A stretch of DNA of 64,000 nt from Pontibacillus yanchengensis. GTDB taxonomy: Bacteria > Bacillota > Bacilli > Bacillales > BH030062. The translations under genes and the position numbers were made by a program. Shown here piece after piece: positions 54,827 to 63,870 of the stretch (its first letter is position 1; each line of letters starts with the position of its first letter). The notes below the pieces were generated by a model that did no database searches, was not told the origin of the DNA, and saw nothing but the letters and a program-made list of their open reading frames with translations. Where the stretch lies: contig NZ_WMEU01000003.1 in NCBI RefSeq assembly GCF_009856295.1, positions 1 through 64,000 of the forward strand. Reading direction: 5' to 3'.

Positions 54827-55249
54827 ATGAATAGCAAGGAATTATGGGATGAAGTTCTAAAGATGATGAAAGAAGAGGTTCCAAGAGCTTCTTTTAAGAC
54901 TTGGTTAGACAATACTGAAGCAACAATCCAAAATGATGTTTTGATTGTCACTGCAAGGGATGGCTTTTCAGCTGATTGGTTAAAGGTACGTTTTAAAGAC
55001 CTCATTTCTGAAAAGGTGAAAGAAATAACGAATCAAGACTATACCATCGAGATAAAATGTGAGGGGAACACTTCATATTATGAGGAGACCTTCAAACACT
55101 TAATTGACTCTAGCTTGCGTGATACAAATGATGGAGAGAAAAAGAAAAGTAACGAGGAGCATATCAATCGACTTTACGAACTAATTGAAGAGCAACAATT
55201 AGACATCCGTTTGTTGAAAAGGTTAGTGTTGGAGCTTATGTCAAAATAG
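54827..55249 (+). CDS. Stand-alone DnaA N-terminal domain (domain I) protein
   Basis: About 140 residues. Residues 1-76 resemble DnaA domain I: LWDEVLKMMKEEVPRASFKT, then WLDNTEATIQNDVLIVTARD and FSADWLKVRFKDLI. The AAA+ ATPase and DNA-binding domains of DnaA are absent. The C-terminus is charged and ends in a coiled-coil-like helix (about 108-140). DnaA domain I mediates self-association and partner binding, so this protein could interact with DnaA or its partners; that is inference. Start after CAGGAGGTAGG. Two strong terminators follow. Confidence 0.75.
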   Translation: MNSKELWDEVLKMMKEEVPRASFKTWLDNTEATIQNDVLIVTARDGFSADWLKVRFKDLISEKVKEITNQDYTIEIKCEGNTSYYEETFKHLIDSSLRDTNDGEKKKSNEEHINRLYELIEEQQLDIRLLKRLVLELMSK

Positions 55250-55293
55250 AAAAAAGAGAGTGGTCATGTAACGATAATGGCCACTCTCTTTTT
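55250..55293. terminator. Strong terminator after the DnaA-domain gene
   Basis: AAAAAGAGAGTGGTCAT pairs with ATGGCCACTCTCTTTTT around a nine-base loop. Confidence 0.92.
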
Positions 55294-55329
55294 GTAGTTG
55301 ATTATATATGATTCAAGACGAACAAGGAT

Positions 55330-55367
55330 AAAGCCCGCTTGATAAGTAATAAAATCAGCGGGCTTTT
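55330..55367. terminator. Second hairpin terminator
   Basis: AAAGCCCGCTTGAT pairs with ATCAGCGGGCTTT around an A-rich loop. The stretch from here to the recombinase (55368-55604) has short inverted motifs but no gene. Confidence 0.8.
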
Positions 55368-55604
55368 GGGAAAGCAAATAGTAAGGTTACCTTTATAATT
55401 AATATAGTTACCATTCTACATATAACTATACGTTTTTCATGGTATTAAAAGTAAGCCAAAAAAAGGATTCCCTAAAATAAATATCTTATACAAAATGAAT
55501 AAATATAAATTCATTCAGAATTTGCATAATATTCGATATTATAGGAACGATATTCATAAATCATACCGCTCTATTAAGAGTTTGTATTTAGGGGGGAAAG
55601 AGGT

Positions 55605-56990
55605 TTGAAAAAAGCTATTGCATATTATAGAAAATCCATTAAGCCAAAAGGGGACACGACTGAAGAAGAGAGTATAAGATACCAAAGGGAAAGTATTCAA
55701 TCATATGCTAAGGCACATAATATAGAAATAATAAGGGAGTATAATGACATTGGTTTTACGGGGAGAAACGTAAATCGTCCTGAACTACAAATTATGCTCA
55801 ATGATCTTAAAGAAGAAAAGGTTGAGATAGATGAGCTACTTATGTATTCGACTAATCGCTTTGGACGTGACTTACTAAACAATATAAACACAATGATAGA
55901 GATTCTAGAGCAAGTCGAAGTCGTAAATTTTGTGTCGGAAAATTTAAGAAGTGATAGTGAATATTTCAAAACTCTATTCCTAATTTTAACTGCATCAGCT
56001 CAAGATGAGGTTGAAAGAATAAAAAAACGGTTTGCGAGTGCTAGAGAAGGAAAAGTAATTTATAAAAAAGAATTTCTAGGGAGTAACTTACCCCTAGGTT
56101 ATGTAAAAGATAAACGAACAGGAAAGTTAGTAGCGGCAAAATCAGAGAACACTGCTGATTTAGAAATAATAGAAGAGTACACTTTCTTACAATACATTTA
56201 TATTGCTTATGCCATGGGAATGGGACAAAGAGAGATAGCTAACAACCTGAATAATAAAAGAACTTCCACGCCTAGAAAGAAGAAGTGGAATAACAAATCA
56301 GTAGCCTATATTCTAGGTAACCCCATATATACAGGAGTACTTACAGGAACACTTGAAAGTGAGTTTAATTATTTTGTTGAGGATGCAAATGTGGAACCGA
56401 TAGTTGATCCCTTGATGTTTGATTTTATTCAATACAAACTCTCTATGTCTAAACAAGGTAGGAAACCGAGAGCAAAATACCATCTACCTGAGTTTATTGT
56501 ATGCGAAAACTGTGTAGTTCCAATGGTTGTAGATCAAGAGTCTTTAATATGTAATAAATGTGGTCATGTGGCAAGCGTTAGAGAGGTAGAATCTGAAATT
56601 AAACGGCTCTTAATTGGTTTTCTTCGGAATAATAAATTACCTAAAGATGAGTTACCAGACATGAAGATGTTAGAACAACAACTACGTTTCAAGAAAGAAA
56701 AAATAGAAAAAGCAATATATGAGTTGAAAGAACGACAGGATTTGATAGAAAGCTCTTATAGCGATGAATTGGCAAAAAAGGATATGATTGATATTAACAC
56801 GAGCCAACAAAATAAATTAAAGATTGACCATCAATACACATATGAATTGTTACATTTTATAGAGGCTCATAAAGGAAAACTAGAAATGGGTAACTTTGAA
56901 GAATATCCTTTAATTATGAGAGTACCGTTTATTACTTTCGTAAATAAACAAGAAGTTCGTTTCTTGTTCCATAAAAGTCTTTTTAAATGA
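55605..56990 (+). CDS. Large serine recombinase
   Basis: About 461 residues. The N-terminal resolvase domain has the catalytic serine in AYYRKS (Ser11) and the arginine motif STNRFGRDLLNN near residue 85. A recombinase domain follows (NNKSVAYILGNPIYTGVL), then a zinc-ribbon-like pair FIVCENC...SLICNKCGHV and a coiled coil. It begins with TTG at 55605 behind a GGGGGGAAAG site. It is immediately followed by a second recombinase, so the two may act together to move an element. Confidence 0.9.
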   Translation: MKKAIAYYRKSIKPKGDTTEEESIRYQRESIQSYAKAHNIEIIREYNDIGFTGRNVNRPELQIMLNDLKEEKVEIDELLMYSTNRFGRDLLNNINTMIEILEQVEVVNFVSENLRSDSEYFKTLFLILTASAQDEVERIKKRFASAREGKVIYKKEFLGSNLPLGYVKDKRTGKLVAAKSENTADLEIIEEYTFLQYIYIAYAMGMGQREIANNLNNKRTSTPRKKKWNNKSVAYILGNPIYTGVLTGTLESEFNYFVEDANVEPIVDPLMFDFIQYKLSMSKQGRKPRAKYHLPEFIVCENCVVPMVVDQESLICNKCGHVASVREVESEIKRLLIGFLRNNKLPKDELPDMKMLEQQLRFKKEKIEKAIYELKERQDLIESSYSDELAKKDMIDINTSQQNKLKIDHQYTYELLHFIEAHKGKLEMGNFEEYPLIMRVPFITFVNKQEVRFLFHKSLFK

Positions 56991-57009
56991 CATGGTAAGG
57001 TGATTATAA

Positions 57010-58368
57010 TTGGGTAATGGTTCTAAAACTGCCGTAGGATATGTGCGTACTTCTGGTGAAGTCAATCCAAGTCATAGTATTGACAATCAAATAAAGCGGA
57101 TTAATGAATATTGTCGCGATAAGGGGATAATATTACGTGAAGTCTTAGTAGATGAAAAAAAGACTGGTACCAAAGTTGAAGGCAGAGATGCATATAAAAA
57201 ACTAAAGAATCTTATTGATAACGGTTTGATTAACCTTTTGATTATAACTTTTTTTGACAGAGTTGGGCGGGAAGCATTTGAACTAGTAGGTATCCTTACT
57301 ACATTAAAGAATAAAGGTATTGAAGTATATAGTATTGAAGAGAATCTTAATATCTCCAAAATGTCTCCATTGCAAATTGCTATAATTGCTCTTCAAGCAG
57401 AACATGAAAACAAAAATAGAGCAAAGTTAATACATGGTTCTAGAGAACGGTCTAAACAAGAAGGCAAATATACATCCAAACCGCCATATGGTTATAGGAA
57501 AGATCAAAATGGTTTTTTGGTAAAGGAAGAAGCTGAGGCCCAGGTCGTTCAAAAGATTTATAGCATGTTCCTCGAAGGTAAATCACTGAAGGATATTTAT
57601 ACATGGTTAAACGATAACAGTATCCCAGCTCCAGATAATAAAAAATGGGATGTGCGAAAAGTAAGAATTAGATTACTAACAAAAACTTATGTAGGTAGAT
57701 GGTATGCGAGCCCAAAGAAAAGTGAAAAAAACACATATGAATATCGACTAATTTCTGATAAAGAACACCCTTCAATTATTTCTTTAGAAACATTTGAAAA
57801 GGTAAAAGAGATTTTGGAGACTAATATAAAAAAGACCCCACGAAAGAAACATTTTCACTTTCTTAGTAAAATTCTTATTTGTCCATTGTGTGGTGAAAAA
57901 ATGCAGGCAAAGGTACCACCAACGAATGCTTATTATTGTGATAAGAAAGCATGTGACTATAAGGGGATAAAAAAAGAGGTTATCGAACCTCAAGTACTTC
58001 AACTATTAAAAGAACAAGGTGAAAAGGAAGAGGAGTATTATGAATTCGAAGAAAAAAGGAATACACAATCCAAAGATGTAGACAGATTATTGAAGAAAAA
58101 AAATAGACTTGAAAAGAAGTTTGCGTTGGCCGAAATAAATCAAGAGCAATATGAAACTGAAGTAAATCACATATTAACTGAACTGACCTATACCAAAGAA
58201 AAAGAACAAAAATCCATGACCCATGAAAAAATAAGCTATAAAAAATATATACAACCAATAGAAAATAATGACCTGGAGAAGGTTAAAGAGTATATGCTAC
58301 GGGATAAATTAACATTCACTTTATCGAATAATTCAAAAGTAAAAGAAGTAACAGAAACGAACATCTAA
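57010..58368 (+). CDS. Large serine recombinase (second of a tandem pair)
   Basis: About 452 residues. Catalytic serine in GYVRTSGEV (Ser15), then ITFFDRVGREAFELVGIL with the conserved arginines. The recombinase domain (PYGYRKDQNGFLVKEEAEAQ; VRIRLLTKTYVGRWY) is followed by the zinc ribbon ILICPLCGEKM...YYCDKKACDYKG and a coiled coil. TTG start at 57010 after AAGGTGA. It is clearly diverged from the recombinase upstream, so this is not a recent duplication. A terminator overlaps its last codons. Confidence 0.9.
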   Translation: MGNGSKTAVGYVRTSGEVNPSHSIDNQIKRINEYCRDKGIILREVLVDEKKTGTKVEGRDAYKKLKNLIDNGLINLLIITFFDRVGREAFELVGILTTLKNKGIEVYSIEENLNISKMSPLQIAIIALQAEHENKNRAKLIHGSRERSKQEGKYTSKPPYGYRKDQNGFLVKEEAEAQVVQKIYSMFLEGKSLKDIYTWLNDNSIPAPDNKKWDVRKVRIRLLTKTYVGRWYASPKKSEKNTYEYRLISDKEHPSIISLETFEKVKEILETNIKKTPRKKHFHFLSKILICPLCGEKMQAKVPPTNAYYCDKKACDYKGIKKEVIEPQVLQLLKEQGEKEEEYYEFEEKRNTQSKDVDRLLKKKNRLEKKFALAEINQEQYETEVNHILTELTYTKEKEQKSMTHEKISYKKYIQPIENNDLEKVKEYMLRDKLTFTLSNNSKVKEVTETNI

Positions 58369-58387
58369 CGTATGTTCGTTTTTTTAA
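58354..58387 (+). terminator. Terminator overlapping the end of the second recombinase gene
   Basis: ACGAACAT pairs with ATGTTCGT around a seven-base loop that contains the stop codon; seven T follow. Confidence 0.9.
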
Positions 58388-58452
58388 TACTCTTATGCTT
58401 GATTAGCTTATAATATAGCTTTGAAACGAAGTGATTTGTAATAAAGGGTGAA

Positions 58453-58497
58453 AATGCCACAAAAGAGTAACTTACATAGGTACTCCTTTGTGGCAAT
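58453..58497. other. Long hairpin between convergent genes
   Basis: TGCCACAAA...GAGTA pairs with TACTC...TTTGTGGCA. It lacks a clear T run. It lies between the recombinase terminator and the end of the minus-strand 52-residue gene. Confidence 0.55.
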
Positions 58498-58574
58498 TAA
58501 TTATTCTGTGAAATCAAAATACGCTAGGTAACGAAAAAGTATAAAAGGGAGTAGAATATAAGGAAAATTAAGAG

Positions 58575-58733
58575 TTAGCGTCGTTTATCCTTACCAAATA
58601 CCTTTTCTTCAAGTTCTTTCCGTAGCGCATTTTCTAAGGACTCTCGGTAAATGAACTGGATTTGTTCTTTTGGTGGAAGGTTAATGAACCGAGACATCCA
58701 TTCTTCCTTGTTTCTTTTATTTTGTTGTGTCAT
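58575..58733 (-). CDS. Small charged protein of unknown function (52 residues)
   Basis: A minus-strand ATG at 58733 is preceded by a near-perfect AGGAGGTGA ribosome site. The frame encodes 52 residues, rich in Lys, Glu and Arg, with a helical pattern (EEWMSRFINLPPKEQIQFIY). There is no signal peptide or membrane helix. I do not recognise a family. The strong ribosome site is the main support. Confidence 0.6.
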   Translation of the reverse strand: MTQQNKRNKEEWMSRFINLPPKEQIQFIYRESLENALRKELEEKVFGKDKRR

Positions 58734-58877
58734 ATAGAAGTCACCTCCTAATAAGTATTATTTATCCAATAAATAAAAAATATTCATATTATGTTATAAA
58801 TTAATGAGAAGTCGGGTATACTAAACTTCTCATTTTTTTGTTGAAAAAAATGGGTATTAATTCCATTGGATAATCTC

Positions 58878-58918
58878 TAAAAAGAGGCATTTATGGATTT
58901 ACCATAAATGCCTCTTTA
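58878..58918. terminator. Hairpin terminator after the minus-strand 77-codon gene
   Basis: AAAGAGGCATTTATGG pairs with CCATAAATGCCTCTTT around a five-base loop, three bases past the stop codon at 58921. Confidence 0.85.
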
Positions 58919-58920
58919 GA

Positions 58921-59154
58921 TTAATCAAGAAGAAGGTAGTTTGTTGATGTCTTATAAGATAATACTTTTAATAACACTTGCCACTCCAAGTCAGTGAGGT
59001 GAATTGGTTCTGCTTGTGGTAATGTTTTAAGGTGAATACTTCTAGATTCTAAGTCCAACTCATCCTTCTCAAGAAACAATATTCTATCTAATGTAAGGTC
59101 AGGATACTCTAAAAGTGAAATGATTAGAAATATCCTATATATTTCATATATCAT
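58921..59154 (-). CDS. Small protein, possibly a tyrosine-recombinase fragment
   Basis: About 77 residues. The stretch LTLDRILFLEKDELDLESRSIHLKT (given here in part) recalls the region that follows the first catalytic arginine in tyrosine recombinases, but the arginine and the rest of the catalytic domain are missing. ATG at 59154 is eight bases after AGGTGA, and a terminator follows the stop, so it appears to be expressed as it stands. It lies downstream of the tyrosine recombinase on the same strand. The family link is weak. Confidence 0.4.
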   Translation of the reverse strand: MIYEIYRIFLIISLLEYPDLTLDRILFLEKDELDLESRSIHLKTLPQAEPIHLTDLEWQVLLKVLSYKTSTNYLLLD

Positions 59155-59354
59155 AATTTTGATCACCTATATAAATAAGAAGATTGATTGATGTATATTT
59201 TTTTTAATTGTCAACATAATAATATTGAGCGGAGAACAAAATAAGTTAAAACATATTTTCGACAACCAAGGCATTGTTCATTTTTTATAAATAAATGTCT
59301 CAAGCGTCATTGGATTGTTCAAAAGTGTAAAAAACATATCTTGTTCTCCACGGG

Positions 59355-60245
59355 TTACGTAAGCTTATTGATCGTCGGCCGAAGGTTATCGACATTCAAT
59401 TGCTGGTACCTTGCTGTTGATCGTAAATCCGTATGGCCTAGAATGCTTGCAATAAACTTTTGGTCCACATTCTGTAAAGTTAAATGGGTCGCTGTGCAAT
59501 GCCTAAGAATGTGGGGGGTTACTCGTTTTGTTATACCTGCGTATTTTGCTACCTTCTTTAATTGCGTACGGATAAGGTAAGCACTAATCGGTTGGTTCTT
59601 TAGTCGAGGGGAGGAAAAGACATAGTCCGAACCATCTCCGCGACAATCCAATAGGAAATCAACCAGGATATCGTACATCACCTCATTAAGGGGAAGGTAT
59701 AAGTCACGGCCGCCTTTGATCTTCTCTAAATAGAGTTGCTTGCTTTTTAGGTCCACATGTTTTTTGGGGAGTGTTCTTATAGGTGAGATACGACTCCCTG
59801 TATAATACAGCAAGCTATACAGTGTGTAGTAATACTTCGAATACACCTTGGCTGTTTGGAGAAGGTTATGAACTTCTTCTACATCCAATACAGCTGGTAG
59901 TGGCGTATAGATTTGGGGTTGCTTAATCCGTGCAGCTACATCTACTTTGAAGTCCATCTCATACACAAGAAACTTGTAAAAGGATTTCAAGGTCGAAAGG
60001 TGCCTTGAAACGGAGTTAGGTTTGAAATCCAGTGATTCTAGATAGCCTAAATAATCCAAAATATCTTCCTTCTGGATTTCTTCGGTTAGGATATTGCCTT
60101 TGTATTCGTGATAAAGAAATTCACTAAACTTCCGTAAGTCCTTTTGATATCCTGTAATGGTTTCCTCAGAGTAATGTTGTCTTTTTAGGTGACGAAGGAA
60201 CTTTTGGGCATACAAGTTCAAGTCAAACGTTTCCTGAATAATCAT
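59355..60245 (-). CDS. Tyrosine recombinase (XerC/D-like integrase)
   Basis: About 296 residues. The N-terminal SAM-like core-binding domain occupies roughly residues 8-100. The catalytic set is visible: Arg152 (TGSRISPIRTL), a lysine near 177 (KIKGGRD), His245 and Arg248 (HILRHCTATHL), His271 (LGHTDLRST) and the tyrosine at 280 (ARYQQLN). The AGGAGGT site is 13 bases from the ATG, which is long. It lies in an accessory region with serine recombinases, so integration of a mobile element is likelier than chromosome-dimer resolution. Confidence 0.88.
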   Translation of the reverse strand: MIIQETFDLNLYAQKFLRHLKRQHYSEETITGYQKDLRKFSEFLYHEYKGNILTEEIQKEDILDYLGYLESLDFKPNSVSRHLSTLKSFYKFLVYEMDFKVDVAARIKQPQIYTPLPAVLDVEEVHNLLQTAKVYSKYYYTLYSLLYYTGSRISPIRTLPKKHVDLKSKQLYLEKIKGGRDLYLPLNEVMYDILVDFLLDCRGDGSDYVFSSPRLKNQPISAYLIRTQLKKVAKYAGITKRVTPHILRHCTATHLTLQNVDQKFIASILGHTDLRSTARYQQLNVDNLRPTINKLT

Positions 60246-60325
60246 CGTTACATAGGTTACCTCCTTTCTATTGCGGCAAGTGTTATTTTACCCGTGGAAA
60301 AATATATTATGTAAACATAAGGAAA

Positions 60326-60351
60326 GCCCCAGCATTATCCAGCCGAGGCTT
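60326..60351 (-). terminator. Weak terminator overlapping the end of the XRE regulator gene
   Basis: On the minus strand AGCCTCGGC pairs with GCTGGGGCT, including two G-U pairs, around the stop codon; the T run is poor. Confidence 0.5.
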
Positions 60352-61219
60352 CATTTTGCATGTCCAATAAATGTTGTTGAATAAACCAATTCAACTGATG
60401 ATCGTTACATTGAACATTGTTGATATTATTGATGTTATCCCTTACATAATGAAAGCGATCCACAGTAGAAGATGTGGGACTAAACCATAAAAATGTTGAA
60501 ACTTTCTGTGATTCGGATAGATGTTGAAGGGGTTTCTGGGAGACATATCTTATAGTCGATTCACCAATCCAGTTTTCAAACAGGTTGATATGACCCTGGT
60601 CTTGATACAGAAGGGAAATAACTAACACCGATTCGTCCAAATGAAGATGGAAGTAAAGCTCCCTTTCATTCATGGAAATATAACCTTCCTTCTCCTCCAT
60701 ACGAGGGGAAGTATTCGTACTATCCACCAGAGCAAGCCAATAACGTTTAACATCTAAAACCATTTGCTTTAATTCCCTAGCGTCATAAGGAGTGAGCATT
60801 TGATAGAGCTTCTCCTGAAGATCCTTCTTAAATTCCTCAATAACACTTTTGCAAGTTGACTCTTCAAGCTTCATCAGAAGAGATACAAATTCCTCAATAT
60901 GCGGAGGGTACGTGTTGCTCTCCCTGTTTCTACCTGAAGGGGGTTTCATCTCTTTTTCAAATTCCATCTTTTCATCTCGAAGTTCCAATAATTCTTCGTA
61001 GGGTACACGGAAATACTCCCCCAATTTTTGAAGTGTTTTATCAGAACCACTCCTCATTCCTTTTTCCAAGAACCCAACATAAGCATGTGATATTCCCAGT
61101 TGTTCTGCCAAGACGGTTTGGCTTAAATTGTGCTTTTGACGCAACGACTTAATTCGATTACCTAAAGGGCTACTCAATAAATTCTCTCCTTTCTTTTGAA
61201 TAATGAGCTTGTTTTCCAT
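60335..61219 (-). CDS. XRE-family transcriptional regulator with long C-terminal domain
   Basis: About 294 residues. The helix-turn-helix lies at about residues 20-77: RIKSLRQKHNLSQTVLAEQL, then GISHAYVGFLEKGMRSGSDK. The remaining ~200 residues are of unknown fold with His- and aromatic-rich stretches (ELYFHLHLDESVLVISLL). It begins at an ATG preceded by GGAGGTGAG. It is divergent from the IS607-like gene at 61403 across a 180-bp gap, where its operator might be. Confidence 0.8.
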   Translation of the reverse strand: MENKLIIQKKGENLLSSPLGNRIKSLRQKHNLSQTVLAEQLGISHAYVGFLEKGMRSGSDKTLQKLGEYFRVPYEELLELRDEKMEFEKEMKPPSGRNRESNTYPPHIEEFVSLLMKLEESTCKSVIEEFKKDLQEKLYQMLTPYDARELKQMVLDVKRYWLALVDSTNTSPRMEEKEGYISMNERELYFHLHLDESVLVISLLYQDQGHINLFENWIGESTIRYVSQKPLQHLSESQKVSTFLWFSPTSSTVDRFHYVRDNINNINNVQCNDHQLNWFIQQHLLDMQNEASAG

Positions 61220-61402
61220 TGCTACTCACCTCCGTGTTACATCGTATTGTATCCAGATATTTCATTTCTACTCGGTTCCAACACAAACAAAGTAGCAGAA
61301 GAGTTAAATCGACTTAACGATATAGCTAGAAGATTCTGAATGAGATCTTAAAAAGTAGATATAATAACTCCCTATAATTACTATGAAGAGGGATGGATGT
61401 GT

Positions 61403-61957
61403 ATGGAGTATTATAAGATTGGTGAAGTAGCAGCGTTGTTTGGTGTGAATCCGCAAACCGTAAGGCATTGGATTAATGGCGGGAAACTTGAATGTATAAG
61501 GACTCCAAGGGGGCATCGTCGCTTTGAGAAAGACTATATCGATGCTATCTTAAATGGCACAAATGAGGCAGTAAAAGGAACACGATATGCAATCCTTTAT
61601 CTAAGGACACCTACCTCTACAACGGAAAAGGAATACGAGGAATTGGAACGTCAGCTTACAACACTTTCTTCATGGGCCTCCAAGAATGGGTATAGCGTAC
61701 AGCATGTCATGAAGGACAAGAGTTCAACTCTTGATGGAGATAGAAAGGGCCTGAAGGAACTTGAAGATGTTCTTAACAACGTTAAAGAAGCATTTGTCAT
61801 CATAGAAAATATCAATATAGTTACGTACTTTGGGTATGATTACTTTGAAAAATGGGTGGAACTTACAGGGAATCATGTTGTTTTAATGGATTCAACAAGA
61901 GCACCAAGTTGTGAGGTTCTACATGATTTAACTGAATGGCTTGAAATGAAGACTTGA
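61403..61957 (+). CDS. IS607-type resolvase-like protein with MerR-type HTH, catalytic residues lost
   Basis: About 184 residues. The N-terminus is the MerR-like helix-turn-helix of IS607 TnpA (YYKIGEVAALFGVNPQTVRH, GKLECIRTPRGHRR). The C-terminal part aligns with the small serine-recombinase domain: YAILYLRTPTSTTEKEYEEL corresponds to the YxRVSS...Q...L segment, but proline replaces the nucleophilic serine, and NINIVTYFGYDYFE replaces the DRLxRFG motif and its arginine. It therefore looks unable to cut DNA and may act as a regulator. No tnpB follows. An ATG at 61397 is also possible. Confidence 0.75.
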   Translation: MEYYKIGEVAALFGVNPQTVRHWINGGKLECIRTPRGHRRFEKDYIDAILNGTNEAVKGTRYAILYLRTPTSTTEKEYEELERQLTTLSSWASKNGYSVQHVMKDKSSTLDGDRKGLKELEDVLNNVKEAFVIIENINIVTYFGYDYFEKWVELTGNHVVLMDSTRAPSCEVLHDLTEWLEMKT

Positions 61958-61998
61958 AGCGGTTGGTAGAGGTGTTACGTTAATGATTTTGATCCTGG

Positions 61999-62027
61999 GA
62001 GCCGTGAATTAGGCTCTATTTTTATTT
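61999..62027 (+). terminator. Hairpin terminator after the IS607-like gene
   Basis: GAGCC pairs with GGCTC around an eight-base loop; a T-rich run follows. Confidence 0.65.
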
Positions 62028-62131
62028 ATTACATTTGGAGTGAGTAGGTTTCCCAAAAAAATAAATCCACAGACTAAACTTGTACTAATAAATCATCTAA
62101 ACTGTGTAAAACGCTTGGGAGGGTATAAAGT

Positions 62132-62560
62132 ATGGTTCGTTTAGATGAGTTGCATTTTGTTCAGAGATGGGGAGTTGCACCCATAAAGAGTATGGAGTTT
62201 CATAATGTTTGTTTCGCATTAGATGATAGAGTAAGAGTTTATCCAAACCTCAATGAGGTAGTAGCAACTGAAAGAGAAATCATCTTCCCGTTATACCAAA
62301 TTGAATATCAAGGTGAACTTGTAGCCATTAGGGGAGAAGAGTACTTCATACATAAGGATGGTAAGGAAGCGGTTATAAGCCAGTTTCGAGAATATATGGA
62401 AGAGTTCTTCTTTACTGAAGAAGAACTTCGGCTTTACCTGACTGATCTTGGATTTGATTTATACGAGGACAACGGTGAACTCAATTATTTTGTATTGTAT
62501 GAAATGGCCATAAATGAAGGCTTTGAGTATAATGCAGTATTGCAATGTTGGTTGAAATAG
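62132..62560 (+). CDS. Hypothetical protein, 142 residues
   Basis: An acidic soluble protein without signal peptide or membrane helix, starting after a GGGAGGG ribosome site. It has alternating beta-like and helical stretches (IIFPLYQIEYQGELVAIRGE; EELRLYLTDLGFDLYED). I do not recognise the family. The AT-rich gap after it (62561-62847) shows nothing assignable. Confidence 0.6.
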   Translation: MVRLDELHFVQRWGVAPIKSMEFHNVCFALDDRVRVYPNLNEVVATEREIIFPLYQIEYQGELVAIRGEEYFIHKDGKEAVISQFREYMEEFFFTEEELRLYLTDLGFDLYEDNGELNYFVLYEMAINEGFEYNAVLQCWLK

Positions 62561-62847
62561 ATGTTAAGCCCCCTTTTTGAGTATTTTTTGCTTGTATTAT
62601 TAAACCTGAATTTTCCAATATTACCTTCTTGTTTTATGTTAGTAATGGTATTATTGATATGATAAACCGTTTTCAGTTGGAGATAAGATGTGATTATTAA
62701 GCTAATGATTTGAGGGGGATATCCTATTGGGGGTGTGTATATGTAGGAAAAGCATATACTGTTTAATTTTTTAAGAGCAATATTCCTCCTTAATAATTAG
62801 AGAACTACCTAAGAGTTACTATATATCAATTAAGATAGGAGAGGATT

Positions 62848-63399
62848 ATGTTGGTTGTTATTGGTTTAATTCTTTTAGGAATTTTAGTGTTTATTTATGT
62901 TGGAGTCGTATTAGCAGATAAGGAAAAAAAGGAAAAGAGGGGGTATAGTAGCATTATCGTTGGTTTGAAGTATATAGGTGGTATTGCAGGCTTGAAAGAA
63001 GGAGAGGAAATTCAAATCGAAACCATGAACGATCACCTATTGTTGAATGAAAAACATAAGTTGAGATTGGAACAAGTGAAACGTGTTCAGTATCTATCAG
63101 AAGATAATCTAGTAGAAAAACAAAAATCTGTCATAAAGCGAGCTATTGTAGGGGGATTGCTGCTTGGTCCACTTGCAGCAATTGTAGGTGGAATAAGTGG
63201 AGTTGGAAAGAAGGAATCAAAAGAAACGCATCATTTTCTTTCACTAGACTATACAGATAAAAATGGGGAAGAGCAAACTGCTATATTCCTAGCGGGCTTT
63301 TTGGCTAAGGGAAGCTCTTCAGATTTTATCGATGATGTTCATCAAAAAATTGGCTATGTAGTTCCAAGTAGTAAGGATGAAAAATCACTAGAGATATAA
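62848..63399 (+). CDS. Hypothetical membrane protein, 183 residues
   Basis: An N-terminal membrane helix (residues 2-22) is followed by a soluble beta-rich stretch (EEIQIETMNDHLLLNEKHKL) reminiscent of PH-like domains, then a Gly-rich hydrophobic segment (AIVGGLLLGPLAAIVGGISG, about residues 110-129) that may be a second membrane segment. AGGAGAGG precedes the ATG. Function unknown. Confidence 0.65.
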   Translation: MLVVIGLILLGILVFIYVGVVLADKEKKEKRGYSSIIVGLKYIGGIAGLKEGEEIQIETMNDHLLLNEKHKLRLEQVKRVQYLSEDNLVEKQKSVIKRAIVGGLLLGPLAAIVGGISGVGKKESKETHHFLSLDYTDKNGEEQTAIFLAGFLAKGSSSDFIDDVHQKIGYVVPSSKDEKSLEI

Positions 63400-63438
63400 T
63401 GGTTGAGATATTCTCTTGAGTTTTAGGTATGTTCTCGA

Positions 63439-63648
63439 TTGGCTACTTTTGAAACGAAACTCACTGGAGGTACCTCCAACTTTTCTGTGATATTGCAAGA
63501 TGAAGCAGGTAACAATAGAGATTTGCTTGTCAACATCATAGGTGAGTATGAAGGTACTACATTTGCTCTCATCCCTAATGATGGACCTTATTACTTAAAC
63601 ATACGCGCAGATGGAAGGTGGGAATTATTCACCAAACACCTCTTTTAG
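63439..63648 (+). pseudogene. C-terminal fragment of a secreted beta-domain protein
   Basis: A 69-codon frame that reads like the C-terminal beta-sandwich found at the end of some secreted proteins of Firmicutes (SNFSVILQDEAGNNRDLLVN ... GPYYLNIRADGRWEL). It has no signal peptide. The only start is a TTG without a clear ribosome site, and an in-frame stop lies just upstream. It is most likely a truncated remnant. Nothing assignable follows up to 63870. Confidence 0.5.
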
Positions 63649-63870
63649 AAAGAACAGTTGCACCAACTACACTAAAAGGGAATGGAGATGATGTGGTGTT
63701 TTTGGATATGGTGCATGAAATTAATAACTATTAAGGATCGATGAGAGAAAAGCTGAGGGATACATTATTGCAATGCTGGCTGAAATTAGTGATTTAGTTG
63801 GTGATTTAACATTCTCCTTGGATACTTTCTGTTCTCGCAATAAACTTATATTGAGTGGGAGTGAAGAAAA

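Noticed and set aside
55368..55604. Attachment site upstream of the serine recombinases
   Set aside because: Short inverted motifs (ATAGTTA/TATAACTAT) exist, but no direct-repeat partner was found in the window, so no att site is claimed.
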